In this document: piece by piece, positions 12,801-25,835 of the stretch
How the letters are laid out: every line of letters begins with the position of its first letter
Position numbering within the stretch: the stretch's first letter is position 1
NCBI GenBank assembly: GCA_014281115.1
Contig: JACONQ010000005.1
Location: 620,001-684,000 of the forward strand
Source: Laburnicola sp. R22_1
Taxonomy: Eukaryota; Ascomycota; Dothideomycetes; Pleosporales; Didymosphaeriaceae
Length of the DNA stretch: 64,000 nucleotides
Reading direction: 5' to 3'
Made by a program: the position numbers and the translations under genes
Notes under the pieces: model-generated
What the model saw: only the letters and a program-made list of their open reading frames with translations
Told to the model about the DNA's origin: nothing
Databases searched by the model: none

Positions 12801-14886
12801 AATCTATTTTGGTCCCTTCTAGACAGGAGTATTAACTGTCTCCGCTTATTTAGTTTTTAAGTGGCCCTACTATATTTAATTACTACGTTTTTTTATTGCG
12901 TTATAGCGCCTATAAAATATTATATAATATAATATTATGTGTAAGTGCTAAGCCCTAGAACTAGAGCGTGTTGAAGTTTTTCTAACGTCTCCTCTTGGCT
13001 TCTAAGACAACTAACTCTATAATAATAACACTCTACCTGCCTGCTCGCCTACTATATTACTAGACAATTAATACCTACCTTTTAACCTTTTGCCTATCTT
13101 TTAACCTTTTACTGCGTTTCTAAATAATTAACGACTTAGAACCTTTAGATACACGCGCTACTACTACTGTAATATATAATAAATTATGTACGCTTTTTAC
13201 TTCCAACACTAAATAGTACTCTAACACTTCTAGTGTTAGCCTTACTTTACCTATTACCTATAGAAGTCCTATAGTATAAGCGCATATTTGTATATCTACT
13301 ATATCTCTATTACTTATTTTTAGTAGGATCTATTAGCATAATAACCCTTTAAGACCTCTAGGTTAAATAGTAGTATTTTATACTTTATATATCTTTAATA
13401 ACCTTTAGCAAATTTAGCCTATTGCTTTTTAAAATAGCTCTAGTTTAGTTTATCTATAATATAGCTAAGGACTAGACTGCTATAATAGTAAAGAGAAAGC
13501 TATAGGTTAAAATCTATAGTCTCTAGAGCACCTAGATATTTACTAATACTGCGATAAGATAAACTAGCTATAGTAATTTATTTGCTATATAACTTAGATT
13601 ATACTATTATACTATTAGTAATATTAGAAGGCGTTTAACTTTTATAATACTAACTTTAGATGTTTTAGTTAGTGTTATTCTTTTTAATATTATCCTTCTT
13701 ATTATATATATATAGGCGTATAACTGCCCACCCTATAAAAAGCGTTTTATTTAGTTAAGGAAAGGCTATTAGTACCTTAGTAGATAGTAACTTTAAGATT
13801 TTGCGCGATAATATACTCTATATATAAAGGTAGATAAACACTTAATCTAGTTGCGGATTCTTATACTTTGTGCGTAGGCAGCTACATTCTATTATTATCT
13901 TTAACTTTAACTTTAGTATTTATAGACTATAGTACACTATAATTAACTACCTTATTAGTATAAGGGGCCGATTTGCACGTGCTAATAAATAGTCCCTAGC
14001 CTAACCTATCTTTAAGCTTTACCATTTTAATGCGTTTTTAGTACACCTATAGCTTTCCTTTATAGTGTTATACTATATACTAGAAGGTCTGTAATGTTTC
14101 TCTTCTAGATCTATTTTAGTTTTATTAGAGTATTGCAAAGTATATCTTTGTCTTTTTTTTATAAGGTCGCTTCTTTAGCTATAAGTGTTAGCTCTTCTAT
14201 TTTCCTTACCTAGGGTATACATAATCTTAAATTTGTACTATTCTAGCGTTTCCGCCTATTATGCTTATTATAGCGTTAGTTATTTAGTTATTATAAATTG
14301 CATAAAATTCTTATAGTTAGTAAAAATTATAAGATCTAAATAACTATGCATATGGATCCTCTAATACTTAAGTGCTTTTATAATTATATAAAGTTTCTTA
14401 TTATAGACGTTATATTATATCTTAGCGTTGTTAAACTTGCGTAAATAATATATAATAGAGTGCTATTTTCTATTCTTTTCTTATTTGGCATAGGCGCCTA
14501 GCGTAAGATTACTTATATCTATTTTAATTTGTAGCAGTTCTCTATCTTAGAAGTAGATAAGAACTAGTAGCTTAATACATACTATCTTAATTATTAAAAC
14601 ACTATATTATATTTATTTATTTATATAAAAGGCATGTCCTTTCTAGTAAGGTTTATTAAAGGTATTATAACCTTAGCGTATCCTTTAATAAATTATTAGT
14701 TAAATCTATAGAACCCTAAGAATTCTTAGATATTCTTAGCTATCTTTAGTTGTGGCTAAATCTTAATATATTCGATTTTGTTAGATGCTATACTAATTCC
14801 TATAGTGCTAACAATATATCCTAGGAACTTAAGTTCCTATATATAGAATTTACATTTCTATAGCTTAACTTATAAATACGCTCTAT

Positions 14887-15730
14887 GTGGCGTTAAATTA
14901 ACTACCTAGAGGTAGTATAACAAAGGCTTTCATCTTAAATAACATAATAAAAAAAGCAAAGCCCCCTACTTAGTAATTAAAAAAGACGTAAAAAGGTAGT
15001 CATAAAAATACGCATTTAAACTGCTAAGCAAGCTTGGCAGTTTTAGCACAAGGCTTCTATAAGCAAAACTTTTATAAAGAGGCCACTTAGAACTTTAGAG
15101 AAGATATAACTTTAGCGCAGCCACGCTATAAGCTATCTCTTTTCCGCTATCTTAAGTTGCAAACTACTATTTTAATTATTACAAATAATATAATTTAATA
15201 TATTAATAAATACATACTACTATACTTATAGTAGTGGGATGAGAGTAATACGTACTAGATATACTATCGCTCTATTACTATATTAAGGTTATCCTTAACA
15301 AATCTCCTACTATTATCTCTCTATGCCTACGCCCTACTATCTATCTAGGCATTAATATTATTTCTAAAGAAGTACTTACTATTGCTAAAAAGTATATACT
15401 AAAGATTTGCGCCAAGACCGCCAAGCTCGCTTAGTAGTTCGAACGTGCTTTTTTTGTGATTACATCTTTTTTACGCTCTTTTTAATTACTAAGCAGGGGG
15501 CTCGGCTTTTTTTATTATGTTATTTGAGATAAAAGCCTTTGTCGTTCTACCCCTAGGTAGTTAATTTAACAACACATACTAAAGATTTATGCTACTATCG
15601 CGTTAGCATATTTAAGGTTAGTCTTTAATTAGAATTAGGTGCCGTATATAGTATATAATAACCTTCTATCTTACTCTACTTTAACCTCAAACTAAAAAAA
15701 AGGTTAAAAAAGGTGTTTGGCAAGCCGACC
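14887..15730 (-). mobile_element. Family R, long form with internal deletion
   Basis: Starts GTGGCGTT and ends CAAGCCGACC, flanked by ATACGCTCTAT (14876-14886) and ATGCGCTCTAT (15731-15741), which differ by a single RIP-type transition. After subtracting the nested short form it is only about 0.67 kb, so internal sequence is missing relative to the 1.1 kb copies. It interrupts Gypsy-3 reverse transcriptase. Confidence 0.8.
15409..15575 (+). mobile_element. Family R short form nested in an R long form
   Basis: About 167 bp, flanked by the 13 bp repeat ATACTAAAGATTT (15396-15408 and 15576-15588). It lies inside the R copy at 14887-15730 in the opposite orientation, so members of the family moved at different times. 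Confidence 0.75.
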
Positions 15731-18700
15731 ATGCGCTCTATCTAATACTCTTAGCACTATTTACACGTGTTTAGTATAATCTAATTTATTTTTAAAGTAT
15801 ACTAGAATATTATCTATATATGCAATAATAAATATATTTAAATAGTTATATATTTTGTTGTTAACAAGTGCTTAAAAGATTACTAGTGTATTAGTAAGTC
15901 TATAAGGCATAACTATATACTTAAATAGTCTATAGTGTATTCTAAACACTATCTTCTATTCTTTACCTTTCTTTATTTATATAAGGTGGTATCTATTGCG
16001 TAAATCTATTACTATAAAGATTTTAGCTCTTAAGAGTTAGTCGTAAAGCTCTATAATATTTAGTAATAAGTATTAATTCTTAATTATTATATTATTAAGT
16101 TATTAGTAGTCTATATAGGGTTAAGGTTCTTTATTCTTTTTAGGTACAAATCTAAATAGGCTTGCTACTAGTAACTTAGATAGTCTAATATATTCCTTAT
16201 TAAGGTTCTTCTTAATAAATTCCTTTTCTTACTAGAGTTCTTTTTCTAATTTACTATAGAGTAGTCTAAAGGGTAGTGTTTTTCTTTCTTCTAGGTTAAT
16301 TATATAATCCTAGTATTAATACTTAGGTAGGTTAGCTTTTCCTTCCTCTTCCTAAAACAAATAACTCTATTCTTTATATTTGTTAGAAATATTATAGGTT
16401 GTACTTTTCTCTACTATTATCTTACGTTTTATAACCTAGTAGTTTCTACTAGTATTTACTAAGATTAATTTGTGTTTATTAACTTTTAGTCGCAAGACTA
16501 TATTATTAATAGCTTTCTTATTTACTATTCAACACTACTAATGCGTAGGCTTTATATACAATACACTTTTGCTATATAGTAAGGATATTCTTTCTATTCC
16601 TAGCTAGTTTAGAGATTATTCTTCTTAAACTAGAATATTCCTAGTATAATATTATAGCTTAATTCTTTAAGTATATCTAGGATTATTCTTCCTATAAGTG
16701 TGTGTCTATCTTATTCTATAATAAGATTAGCTTTAACCTTATAGTTAACTATAGGTATTCCTAGCATAGGCATTCTATTTACAATATAAAGCATATATAA
16801 CTTTGTTTTTCTTTATAACTAGAGTTCTACTCTAGTTATAAAAGCTTAGAAGATATAGTTTTTAAACGCGCCTAAATCTAGTAGAGCTTCTATATACACT
16901 CTATTAAGCCTAACTAGTAGCTTAATTAATACCTAACTATTTATAGTATTTAATTTAATAAAGTCTTCTTTCCTTTAGAGTATAGGTCTAAAAAAGATAC
17001 GTTGTAGTTATTATACGCTTCTAGGATAAAGTAGTTGCGTATTCCTTTTGTCTTTAGTGCTTAACATTATTTTCTATTTTTATTAGCACTACCTTCTTTT
17101 CTTAGTAGCATTATAGCTTGTTTATTATAGGAAGCTTTACTATATTTTTCTTCTAGTGTTAGTTTAAGTTTAATTAGTGTAGCCTATTTAGTTAGGTTAT
17201 ATTTAAATCTGTTTGCTTTCTTCTCTGCCATATAGTTCTTATAAGGTCTTTAAGACAGACATATTAAGTACTTTGTTAAGTTTTACATAGTGTATAGTTT
17301 AAAGTTAACAATTGTATTAAATATTTAGGGTTGTCTCTACTTTAAGTCCTTAAGGTTCTAGATCCACCTATTGTCCTACTACTTATTAATTTAGTTAATT
17401 ACAGCCTTATTACTAATAGTAAGACTATAGGGCCACCTTGTAAGAATAGTATTAAGGGTATTATATTACTCTTTAATATAGTCCTTGTTTTTCCTTTCTT
17501 ATATGCCTTCTATTCTTATAAGAGATAGTACTATAGTTTAGATAGGTATTCTTACTAGCTTAATCCTCTAAGATCTAAAAGTGTAGCTACAGTAGCTAGA
17601 GCTTCTTAAGGAGCTTATTATCCTTATTATTACTAATAATCTTACTCCTCTACTTATAGTATTTCTATAATTTAAGAGAAAGCTTTTTAAGTTAGTTATA
17701 GCTATTGCGCATTCTTATATAAAAGCTAACTACCTTAGTAGTAGTAATAGTAAAAGGACCTATACTAAGGATAGGATTAAGGTACTAAGGTATAGATCTT
17801 AGGTAGCATAAAGGGCTATTTATTACCTACAGTAATTCTGCTATTTTTGCCGCCCTTTAGAGCTCTATAGTTAAATAGTAACTTTAAGGTTACTATCCTA
17901 TAGTTTGCTATTATATAATTAGCCCTTTACTAATTATGCGCGTTATGCTTTAGCTCTCTACTATAGTTAATCCTAATCGCGCCCTTTTTTTTATATACTT
18001 TAGCTATTAAATCTTAGTTATGCTTACTATTAAGTCTTATAATCTATAAAGGGTTAGATTGACTATAAACGGATATAAAAAAATAAAAAATATAGTTCTT
18101 ATATCTAGTATATAGATAGATGTGCTAAAAGAGTTATATGCATTTTCTATTTATAAGTATTAACCACATCTAGCTCTTAGCATTATTAAGTTATAGAAAA
18201 TATCTAGTTATTTATTTATCCTATAGGTGTACGTTACACTAAGTAATAGGGCAATTAAACTATTTCTAGCAATAGCGTTGGTTAACTCGCGGGAACAAGC
18301 TATTATTTTTCTTACTCTAGTAATAGATAGTGCACTAATTCTTTTCATAGTATCTCTATTTAAGGAATCTATATATAGGATTATAGTAGTCTAGGTTATA
18401 CTTTAGTTTATATTTAGGTTCCTTATATAGGTAGACTTTATTCTTAGGCTAGTATTTATATTTATAGTCTGTATATTCCCTATCTTTCTAAGAGATAATT
18501 AAAGCGCGTCTAAAGCTGTAATAAATTGCTTTATACGCTAGATCTCTATTCCTTAGCTAGTAAGATTCTAAGAAACCCTATAAGCTTAGTGTATTATTAA
18601 CTAAGTTAGGTTTTAGTGTATAGTTAGGTAATATAGGATTGTCTTTATAGCGTCTAGCCTAAGAGTATAGTATTAGTAGTTGTTAAATTAGCTTAATTTC

Positions 18701-19817
18701 TTCTATATCTAAATCTTCTTTAGCATCCTTATATAGTTGTAGGTCTAGAAAGTCTACTTATTTAGAGTCCGCTTTATTAATACTAAGGTTATTAGTAAAG
18801 ATTACTACCTACTATTCTTTATTAGTTGTATTTATATTCTTAATAGATAGTATATTTAACTATCTAATAGCCTTATTCTTAGATTTGTAATTTCTAGCTA
18901 TATAGTCTAGTTTACTATATATAAAATAAGTGCGTGTTTTAGTTCTATTACATTAGTATCTCTTATAAGATTCTCCTAAGATGCGCTTATTTTAGTTATT
19001 TAGTAGTATATTGCTTTCTCTATAGTTTAATATATATACTGCCTTGTTCTCTTCTTTTTTTAAGTTGTTAATAGTACAACTATACTAAATTCCTTTTATA
19101 GGCTAGGAGCTATATAGGTCTTATTTATATAACTAAGGTACTGTCTAGTAGTACGTAAATACCTTACTATAGCTTAGTGTTATGCAAGAGTTATATTATA
19201 GCTCGCGATTTAGTTTATACTAGTCTATATTAATCTAGATAGATTTATTATATAGATTATCTAAGGTATTAATAGCTACTTTACTACGTAGTAGTTCTTC
19301 GAATATAGATTACTTTAATCCTTACTTATATATAACTATCAGAGTGTTATTCTCCTACTTAACTTATGTTGTATAGTGCTTAAACTTAGCAATATACTTA
19401 GTAGTAAAGTAGGTTTACTTAAGAGTTTAAATAGCTTGTTTCGCTAAGAGTACCTTATTAGTAATTCTAAAGAGTTATTAGAGTTAAACCTTAAAATTAG
19501 CATAGTCTTTAATAACTTAATCAGTGTTATCTCCTTTAATATTCTCTATAGCTAGGTATAGTCCTAGGTGTAGTTAAATCTAATTAGCAGCTTAGCCTCA
19601 CATATATATAGCGGCAAAGATAATTTTCTTTTATCTAGAGTCTCTTTATTATCTATTTTTCCTTAGTTAAGGATATAGAAGTAAAGGTTAATCTATAGAA
19701 TCTATACTTCTAGTTTGCCTTAGGTGCTATTATATAGATCTAGCTTGCTAGCTTTATTGCAGGTATTGTTTATTAGAGTAAGGTGCTTAAAGTTGCTTAT
19801 ATTAAGGGTGTTTAAGA

Positions 19818-20293
19818 TATTAAGACTAATAGGGTAGCTAGTCCTAATAGGTAGGGTTAGTTTTAGGCAGGAGCGTCTTAATAAGAGCAAGGGGTCTTAA
19901 CTACTTACGCGGGTTAAAGGGGCGTTAGTATTAAAGGTTGTAAAATAATAAATTAATAGTAAGGGCCTAAGTATAATCTAAACAATAAATTAAGAAATAG
20001 ATTAAATATAAGTATTAAAGATTAATACTTAAGTTCCTATATACTCTAGTAGTAATAGTAAACTATTACTTATTAACTATTAGAGTAGTTAACTATCGCT
20101 TATTAACTATCGCAGTAGTTAGCTATTAGTTATATATTAGTAGTTAACTATTATAGGAGCTAACTATTAATTATATAACATTAGCGCTAGCGGCATAGTT
20201 CTACTATATATCTAGTCCTCTATTATCTAATAGTAAGCATTAATAACAATACAAATTAGGTCTCAGCCCCTTCTTAGATCTTAGATCCTAATA
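19818..20293 (-). repeat. Gypsy-3 LTR (5' LTR in element sense)
   Basis: Pairs with 9668-10144. Ends TTAGATCCTAATA next to the target duplicate ATAGA at 20294-20298. Confidence 0.88.
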
Positions 20294-21885
20294 ATAGACG
20301 CCTCTTATAAACTACTTAGCTACTTAGAAAACCTAGATACTAGATTACCCTAGTGCTAACCTTACTAAGTAGCTCTATTTAGTTTACCTTAATTTTTTAC
20401 TACTATACCTTACTAAGTAGTCTTATACACTCTACTCTAATATTTTATTACCTTAGACCTTAGTTAAGCTTATATTTAAACTAGGGTAGTACTAGTTATA
20501 GGAACCTACTTTCTTTGCTATAACTGCTCTAGCCCTTATCTACTACCTATTAAGTATTTACCTAGGTAACTAATTACTAGGCTATTAATATTGCCTAGCT
20601 ACCTTCTAGTTTCGCTTATTAATAGATTATAGTTAAACGTCTTTATTATAACTTTACTTTTACCTTAAACTTACTAGTAATTAGCCTCTAAGTTTAATAA
20701 CTTTATACTATTATTTTCTAAAAGTCCTAAAATTAACGTATATTAGGCAACTCTAACTGCTCTTTTTAATAATAAAGACTCTAAAGCAAAGCCTAAGCCT
20801 AATTACTTTAGCTAACTACTTCTTACTACCTTTCCCTAGCTATTGCTAGACTAGCTAAATAAGCTAGAAGACGCCTAACCTAGTAAGGACTATAGTAATT
20901 ACACTAAAGAAGAGGCGCTTAATAAGAATAATCTTTATAAACTTAGTATTACTTACTATAATAATAGTTTAAAAGATAATAATAATGTCTATTATAATAG
21001 CAGATTAGAAGATAAAGAGCCTATCTATTATAATAACCTTCCTAATAATAACTCCAAATTTACTAGCCTAATTAACCCTAAGCCTAACTTTCTATAGAAA
21101 GGATACTTAGGTAATAAGTTTAATAGTAAACTACCTAATAAAATCTTCTAGAATGCTAATAATTAGGAGCTGCCCTCTAACTATTAGCCCTTACTTTAAT
21201 CTACTAGGTACCTAACTTATTCTACTCCTAGGGGCACTCTAAGCTACTAAAATAGGTAGTCTAGTTTACTACTAGTTAAGTAGCTTCTTAGCTAGCCTAC
21301 TACGCATAGGCACCTATTACTTTTAGCACTTTTACCCCTAGCTATCTCTTTTCTAGCTAGCTTTCTAGCTGTTGCGCGTATATAGGGCACCTATAATTTT
21401 TAGCACTTTTACTTCTAGATATTCCTACTACTAGTAGTAGCCCCTATAGCTTTAGAAGCTGTCCTACCCTAATTAAAAACTATATAGTTAGGTTGACACG
21501 TTTTTTAACACTTTTTTATAGTACTAAGAAATATTATACAATATAATTACGCTAGTGTATAGAGAAATAGCTAGAAATCTTTTAGCTAACTATATTTTTA
21601 TATAGTGTTAAAGCTAAAAATGCGCTCTATTAGCGAAATGCTAAACGCTAGAATTTAGTTTCTTTTCTACTAATTTACTAATTTACTTTTAACTACTTTT
21701 CTTAATATCTCTACTAAATAGCACTTAAATTAAAAACTAAGGCTACCGCTAGAACTATAGGAGCCTATTGCCCCTATTCTAGCCCTCTTTAGCCTAAAAA
21801 TAGTGCTAGTTACATTAAAAATTCGCTAAAACACCCTATTTTAATATACTTTTCTTTCTATTTTTAGGTCTTAAAAGGGGGTTTA
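20294..21885 (+). pseudogene. Element 2 interior, gag-like remains
   Basis: Between Gypsy-3 and the right LTR of element 2. A plus-strand, Asn- and Tyr-rich frame is followable at about 20880-21120. The same sequence occurs inverted at about 33280-33480, where it lies on the strand of a damaged retroelement polyprotein, so a gag-type protein is likely but unproven. No catalytic motif is seen. Confidence 0.5.
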
Positions 21886-22163
21886 TATAATAGTACTTAC
21901 TAGCCTCCCTACTAAGCACGCCCTATTACCTTTCTTTTACATCCTATTTGCGCCTTTTACCTTTCTAGAGGCGCCTTTTCTAGTTAGTGTTAGCGTAGTA
22001 GTTAGTGTAGGCCTATGCCCTATGCTGCCCTCTATATAAAAAGGGGCCCCCTACGTCTATTTCTTATCTACTATCTTAGAATAGTATTAATTTAACTAGC
22101 TTTTTTAACTATTCTAGCTATCCCTAATAGGTTAGCCCTATAAGGCCGTGTACCGTCCTTACA
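21886..22163 (+). repeat. LTR of element 2 (right)
   Basis: Pairs with 8226-8502. Ends CGTCCTTACA, followed by the target duplicate CTAAT and then by the resumed Gypsy-1 integrase. Confidence 0.85.
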
Positions 22164-23620
22164 CTAATATTAGAAGTTAATCTTAATAGATTTTATTATT
22201 AATCTGCTACTTTATTATAATAATAGCAAGATATATACCGCTATTATAGTTGTTATAGATTAGCTTAGTAAGAAAAAGAAATTTATCCTAATAGTTAAGA
22301 TTATAGCTAAAGCTATTATAAAGGCCTTTATTACTTATACCTAGTATAAAGAAAGGTTCCCTAAGATTATTATTAGTAGCTATAGTTAATAGTATATATT
22401 ACACTTTTAGAAATATCTTTATAAGTATCTAGGTATAAAGCCCCGCCTATTAATTAATTAGTACCCTAAGACTAATAGTTAAACTAAAGTTACTAATACT
22501 ACACTTAAGAAGTATCTATACGCGTATATTAACTACTAGTAAGATAACTAGACTCTATACCTGCCTATAGTAGAATTTGTCGCTAACTTAGCAGTTAGTA
22601 AGTTAATAGGAGTTGCACCTTTTATTACTACTAAGGGCTACCTACTATATAATAGTACTAAGCCTATATAATTATATAATATTAAGTTAGTAAGTAGAAA
22701 CACTGCTCCTAGTAAGCGCCTACTTATAGCACTAGCCTATATAGACTACTAATACATAGATAACTTTATTAACTCTCTTATCTAACTACGCAATTTCTTA
22801 CGCAATAACTTATAATAGGTGTAAGCTAAATAGACTAAGTATGCTAATATAAAACACGCGCCTACGCCCTACTTTAAAGTTAGTAATAAGGTAATATTAG
22901 ACGCGCACAGCTTAAAGACTAAGAGACCTAGCTCTTTACTTATCTATAATAATAGGGGACCCTTTTGCGTTATTTATATTATTAATAATATAGTATATAA
23001 GCTTAATTTACCTAAGAAGATATATTAACTACATAATATTTTCTACCTATAGTTATTACATCCTTATAATAAGCAACTACTTAATAGTTAGACATATAAT
23101 AAGAATAATATACTATTAAATAAATATATAGATAAGGAATATAAGGTAAAGACTATACTTACTTATTAATTAAATAAGTTAAAGAAAGATCTATATATTA
23201 TAGACTACAACGTTACAAAGTATAGGTTTATATAGAATAGTTTTAAAGAGTCTATATAGAAGCCTTACTATAACTTGCTTAAGTTCCCTTATCTAGTTAC
23301 TAGATTTTACACTAAGAACCTAAGAAAACCTACTATACTACACAACTTTAATAAGTTTATCGCGCGCTAAAATATTATTACTTATCTTATAGCCTTTCTT
23401 ATTATAAACACTTATTTAGATACCTAGAAATAGTTAGATATAGGTCTTAAATGAATAATATATAGTAGTCCTTCTAGAAACCTTTCTAGTAGTAATACTC
23501 TTAATAAGATAGCATATCCCAATTTATATAATAATAATTCTAGCGGCAGTTAGCTTAATAGTAGTTATAATAATAATATAGGTTACAATAGTAACAGTAA
23601 TTATAATAATATAATTCTAA
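22164..23620 (+). pseudogene. Gypsy-1 integrase core and chromodomain, 3' part
   Basis: The plus strand gives the integrase core (AIIVVID.LSKK, then LGIKPRLL, then YLPIVEFVANLAVSKLIG), the GPF/Y-like region near 22960 (RGPFCVIYIINNIVYKLNLP), and a chromodomain-like tail at about 23130-23330 (EYKVKTILTY ... KYRFI ... FPYLVTRFY). This identifies Gypsy-1 as a chromovirus. It continues the reading broken at 8225. About 23440-23620 holds no further motif. Confidence 0.78.
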
Positions 23621-23621
23621 T

Positions 23622-24721
23622 ATTCGGCTTGCCAAATACCTTTTTTAATCTTTTTTTTAGTTTAAGATTAAAGTAGATTAAGATAGAAGATTGTTATATA
23701 CTACTATATACTACACCTAGTTTTAATTAAAGGCTAACCTTAAACTTCTTAATAACCTTACACCTTATAAGCTCCTAACCTATATAAGATTTACTTATAG
23801 TGTACATAGTATACCTAGCTTATTACTACTACTATTATTAGCTATTCTCGCTTGCGCCGCTACGTAGCGCACTTACATAGATAAGCTAACTTAATAGTAA
23901 TAATAACAGCTAGGGGGATCTTGTAGATCTATATAATACTCTCGCTACCTTATAGCTTATTAATAAATACCTTATTATTCTTTTATATCCCCTGGTAGAG
24001 AATTCTATTACTAATAAGGAGTAATTGCTTCTACTAGAGTAGGAACATAGGCTTACTAGTTTTTAAGAACTAGATAAGCTACTAACCTAGCTAGTATATA
24101 AGGATTGCCTTCTAGATAGTTAGGTATACTAAGCTTCTATAAATAATTATTTTATAAATAGAATAGAACTTTAGTATTATTACCTTAGTAGTAGTAGCAC
24201 AAAACTATAGTATATACTCTTTAATAGCAGCAAGTACTTCTTTAAGAATAATATTAATATCTAAATAGATAGTAGGACGTAGAGAGATAGTAATAGAAGG
24301 AGATTTATTAAGGATAACCTTAATATAGTAATAGTATAATAGTGTATCTAGTATATGTTACCTATATCCTACTTATAAGAAATAGTATATACCTATTAAT
24401 ATATTAACTTATATTATTTATAATAATTAGAATAGTAGTTTATAACTTAGAATAGCAGAGGAGAGATAGCTTATAGCGTAGCTACGCTAAAGTTATATCT
24501 CCCCTAAAGTTCTAAGTAGTCTTTTTATAAAAAATTTGCTTATAGAAATCTTGCGCTAAGACCGCTAAGCTCGCTTAGTAGTTTAAACGCGCTTATATTT
24601 TTGTTATTACCTTTTTACGCCTTTTTTTAATTACTGAGCAGGAGGCTCTGCTTTTTTTATTATGTTATTTAAGATAAAAGCCTTTTTTGTCCTACCCCTA
24701 GGTAGATAAAATAACGCCACA
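23622..24721 (+). mobile_element. Family R, long form
   Basis: 1.1 kb copy from (GGT)CGGCTTGCC to ATAACGCCAC. Flanking repeats ATATAATTCTAAT (left) and ATATAACCCTAAT (right, from 24722) match at 11 of 13 positions, the differences being C-to-T. The plus strand carries the clearest version of the shared damaged frame (about 23930-24330), where stops coincide with probable Gln codons and where LINKYLI and LDKLL.QLVYK-like segments recur in other copies. Confidence 0.75.
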
Positions 24722-25835
24722 TATAACCCTAATAGATATAGACAAATTAGATTAAATCTATAGTAATTTAATAGGAATTTATAGTAGTTTAGTATAAATT
24801 ACTATATGTTTTATTATAAATTAGAAATAGAGCATAATAGAGCATAATAAGTATAGTAATTTGGTATAAATTACTATAAAAATTATAATAATTAATAATA
24901 GAGCACAATAGAACGTAATAGTTATATAGAGACTAATATATAGTTAGATAGATTTAAGTAATACTAGAGTTGCTACTATAAAAGAGGGGGTAGTATTACT
25001 AATCTAAGGTGCAGCCCCCTTACTTATATTATCCTTAGCTATTTTCCCTTTAAAACTAGCGCAGTTTTAAGCAAGGCTATGTATATAGCCTACCTGCGTA
25101 CCCACCTTATATAGATATTACTACTATCTTATATTTAGATCCTAATTATACCATTATCTTATATACGGTGTAATAACTCTATAGTGCCCTTATAATTATA
25201 CTTTGCTACTATTTGTTAAAGGCGCGATTGGGCTTATTAATAGTAGAGTAGCTATTTGGCTAATAGTACTTAAGAGTAAGATTATGCAGTTAATAATATA
25301 ATTATAGTAATAATATAATATTTATATAGATCCCTTTTGCTTAGTTTATTTCTTATATAATAGATAGACCTATTTATTTTATTTATTTACGCAGTAATAT
25401 TAGGTAATTGTACAACATTAGATAAGGGGAAGATAAACACTAATAAGGGGTAGAAATTAAGGCTTTAGATAAAAGGGAGAGATATATAAGGTAGGCTTTC
25501 CTCTTTTTATTCTTTTTTCTTTTATTCTTTACTTTAAATATCTCTCTATATACATCTCTTTTTCCTAGCTCTTTTCTTTTTATATTAAACTAATCCCCTA
25601 TTTTATATTGTACTAAACTATGTCCCTTATTATATAATACTAACTTAGTATAGATAATAGCGGTTATACTAGTAGGTCTTAACTAGCTAGGCCTTCCTAG
25701 TTTTAATACTAATATAGTAGCTCTTTTAGGTAGAAGAATACACATTACACTTCTTACACAAACTATATATTTATCTAGGGCATTTCTATTAATATAAGTT
25801 TCTCTATTCTTTACTTTTATATAACTACTAACTAT
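24722..25835. other. AT-rich stretch with possible LTR, no gene
   Basis: No coding motif is seen. About 25380-25640 has an LTR-like look: GAGATATATAAGG (a TATA-like site at about 25471) followed by pyrimidine-rich sequence. No partner LTR was found in the window, so this is a guess. Confidence 0.35.

Larger units (their letters stand above)
14100..16400 (-). pseudogene. Gypsy-3 reverse transcriptase and RNase H, interrupted
   Basis: The minus strand gives reverse transcriptase motifs DLRNRYHLI, KYIVMPYRLT and AYIDNILVYF (about 16150-15770), then, beyond the insertion at 14887-15730, LKFLGYIV and FIKGYAKVIIPLINLT (about 14850-14640), and RNase H sequence to about 14400. The insertion lies within the reverse transcriptase frame, which resumes on the other side after one copy of the target duplication is removed. 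Confidence 0.78.
9668..20293 (-). mobile_element. Gypsy-3: complete LTR retrotransposon, minus strand
   Basis: LTRs of about 477 bp (9668-10144 and 19818-20293) flank a 9.7 kb interior, and the 5 bp duplication ATAGA lies at 9663-9667 and 20294-20298. The interior encodes, on the minus strand, aspartic protease (about 16930-16830, LLDLGAFKNYIF), reverse transcriptase, RNase H and integrase in Ty3/Gypsy order. The part from about 17000 to 19800 is presumably gag but was not resolved. Three R-family insertions are nested inside. All frames carry RIP-type stops. Confidence 0.87.
8226..22163 (+). mobile_element. LTR retrotransposon 2, non-autonomous, inserted in Gypsy-1 integrase
   Basis: Two LTRs of about 277 bp (8226-8502 and 21886-22163) bound this segment, and the 5 bp duplication CTAAT occurs at 8221-8225 and 22164-22168. 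Outside the LTRs the Gypsy-1 integrase reads across from one side to the other, so the insertion is unambiguous. After removing the nested element at 9668-20293, only about 2.8 kb of internal sequence remains, without recognisable reverse transcriptase or integrase, so the element depends on another for movement. Related LTRs occur inverted at 40930-41199 and 46195-46472. Confidence 0.85.
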
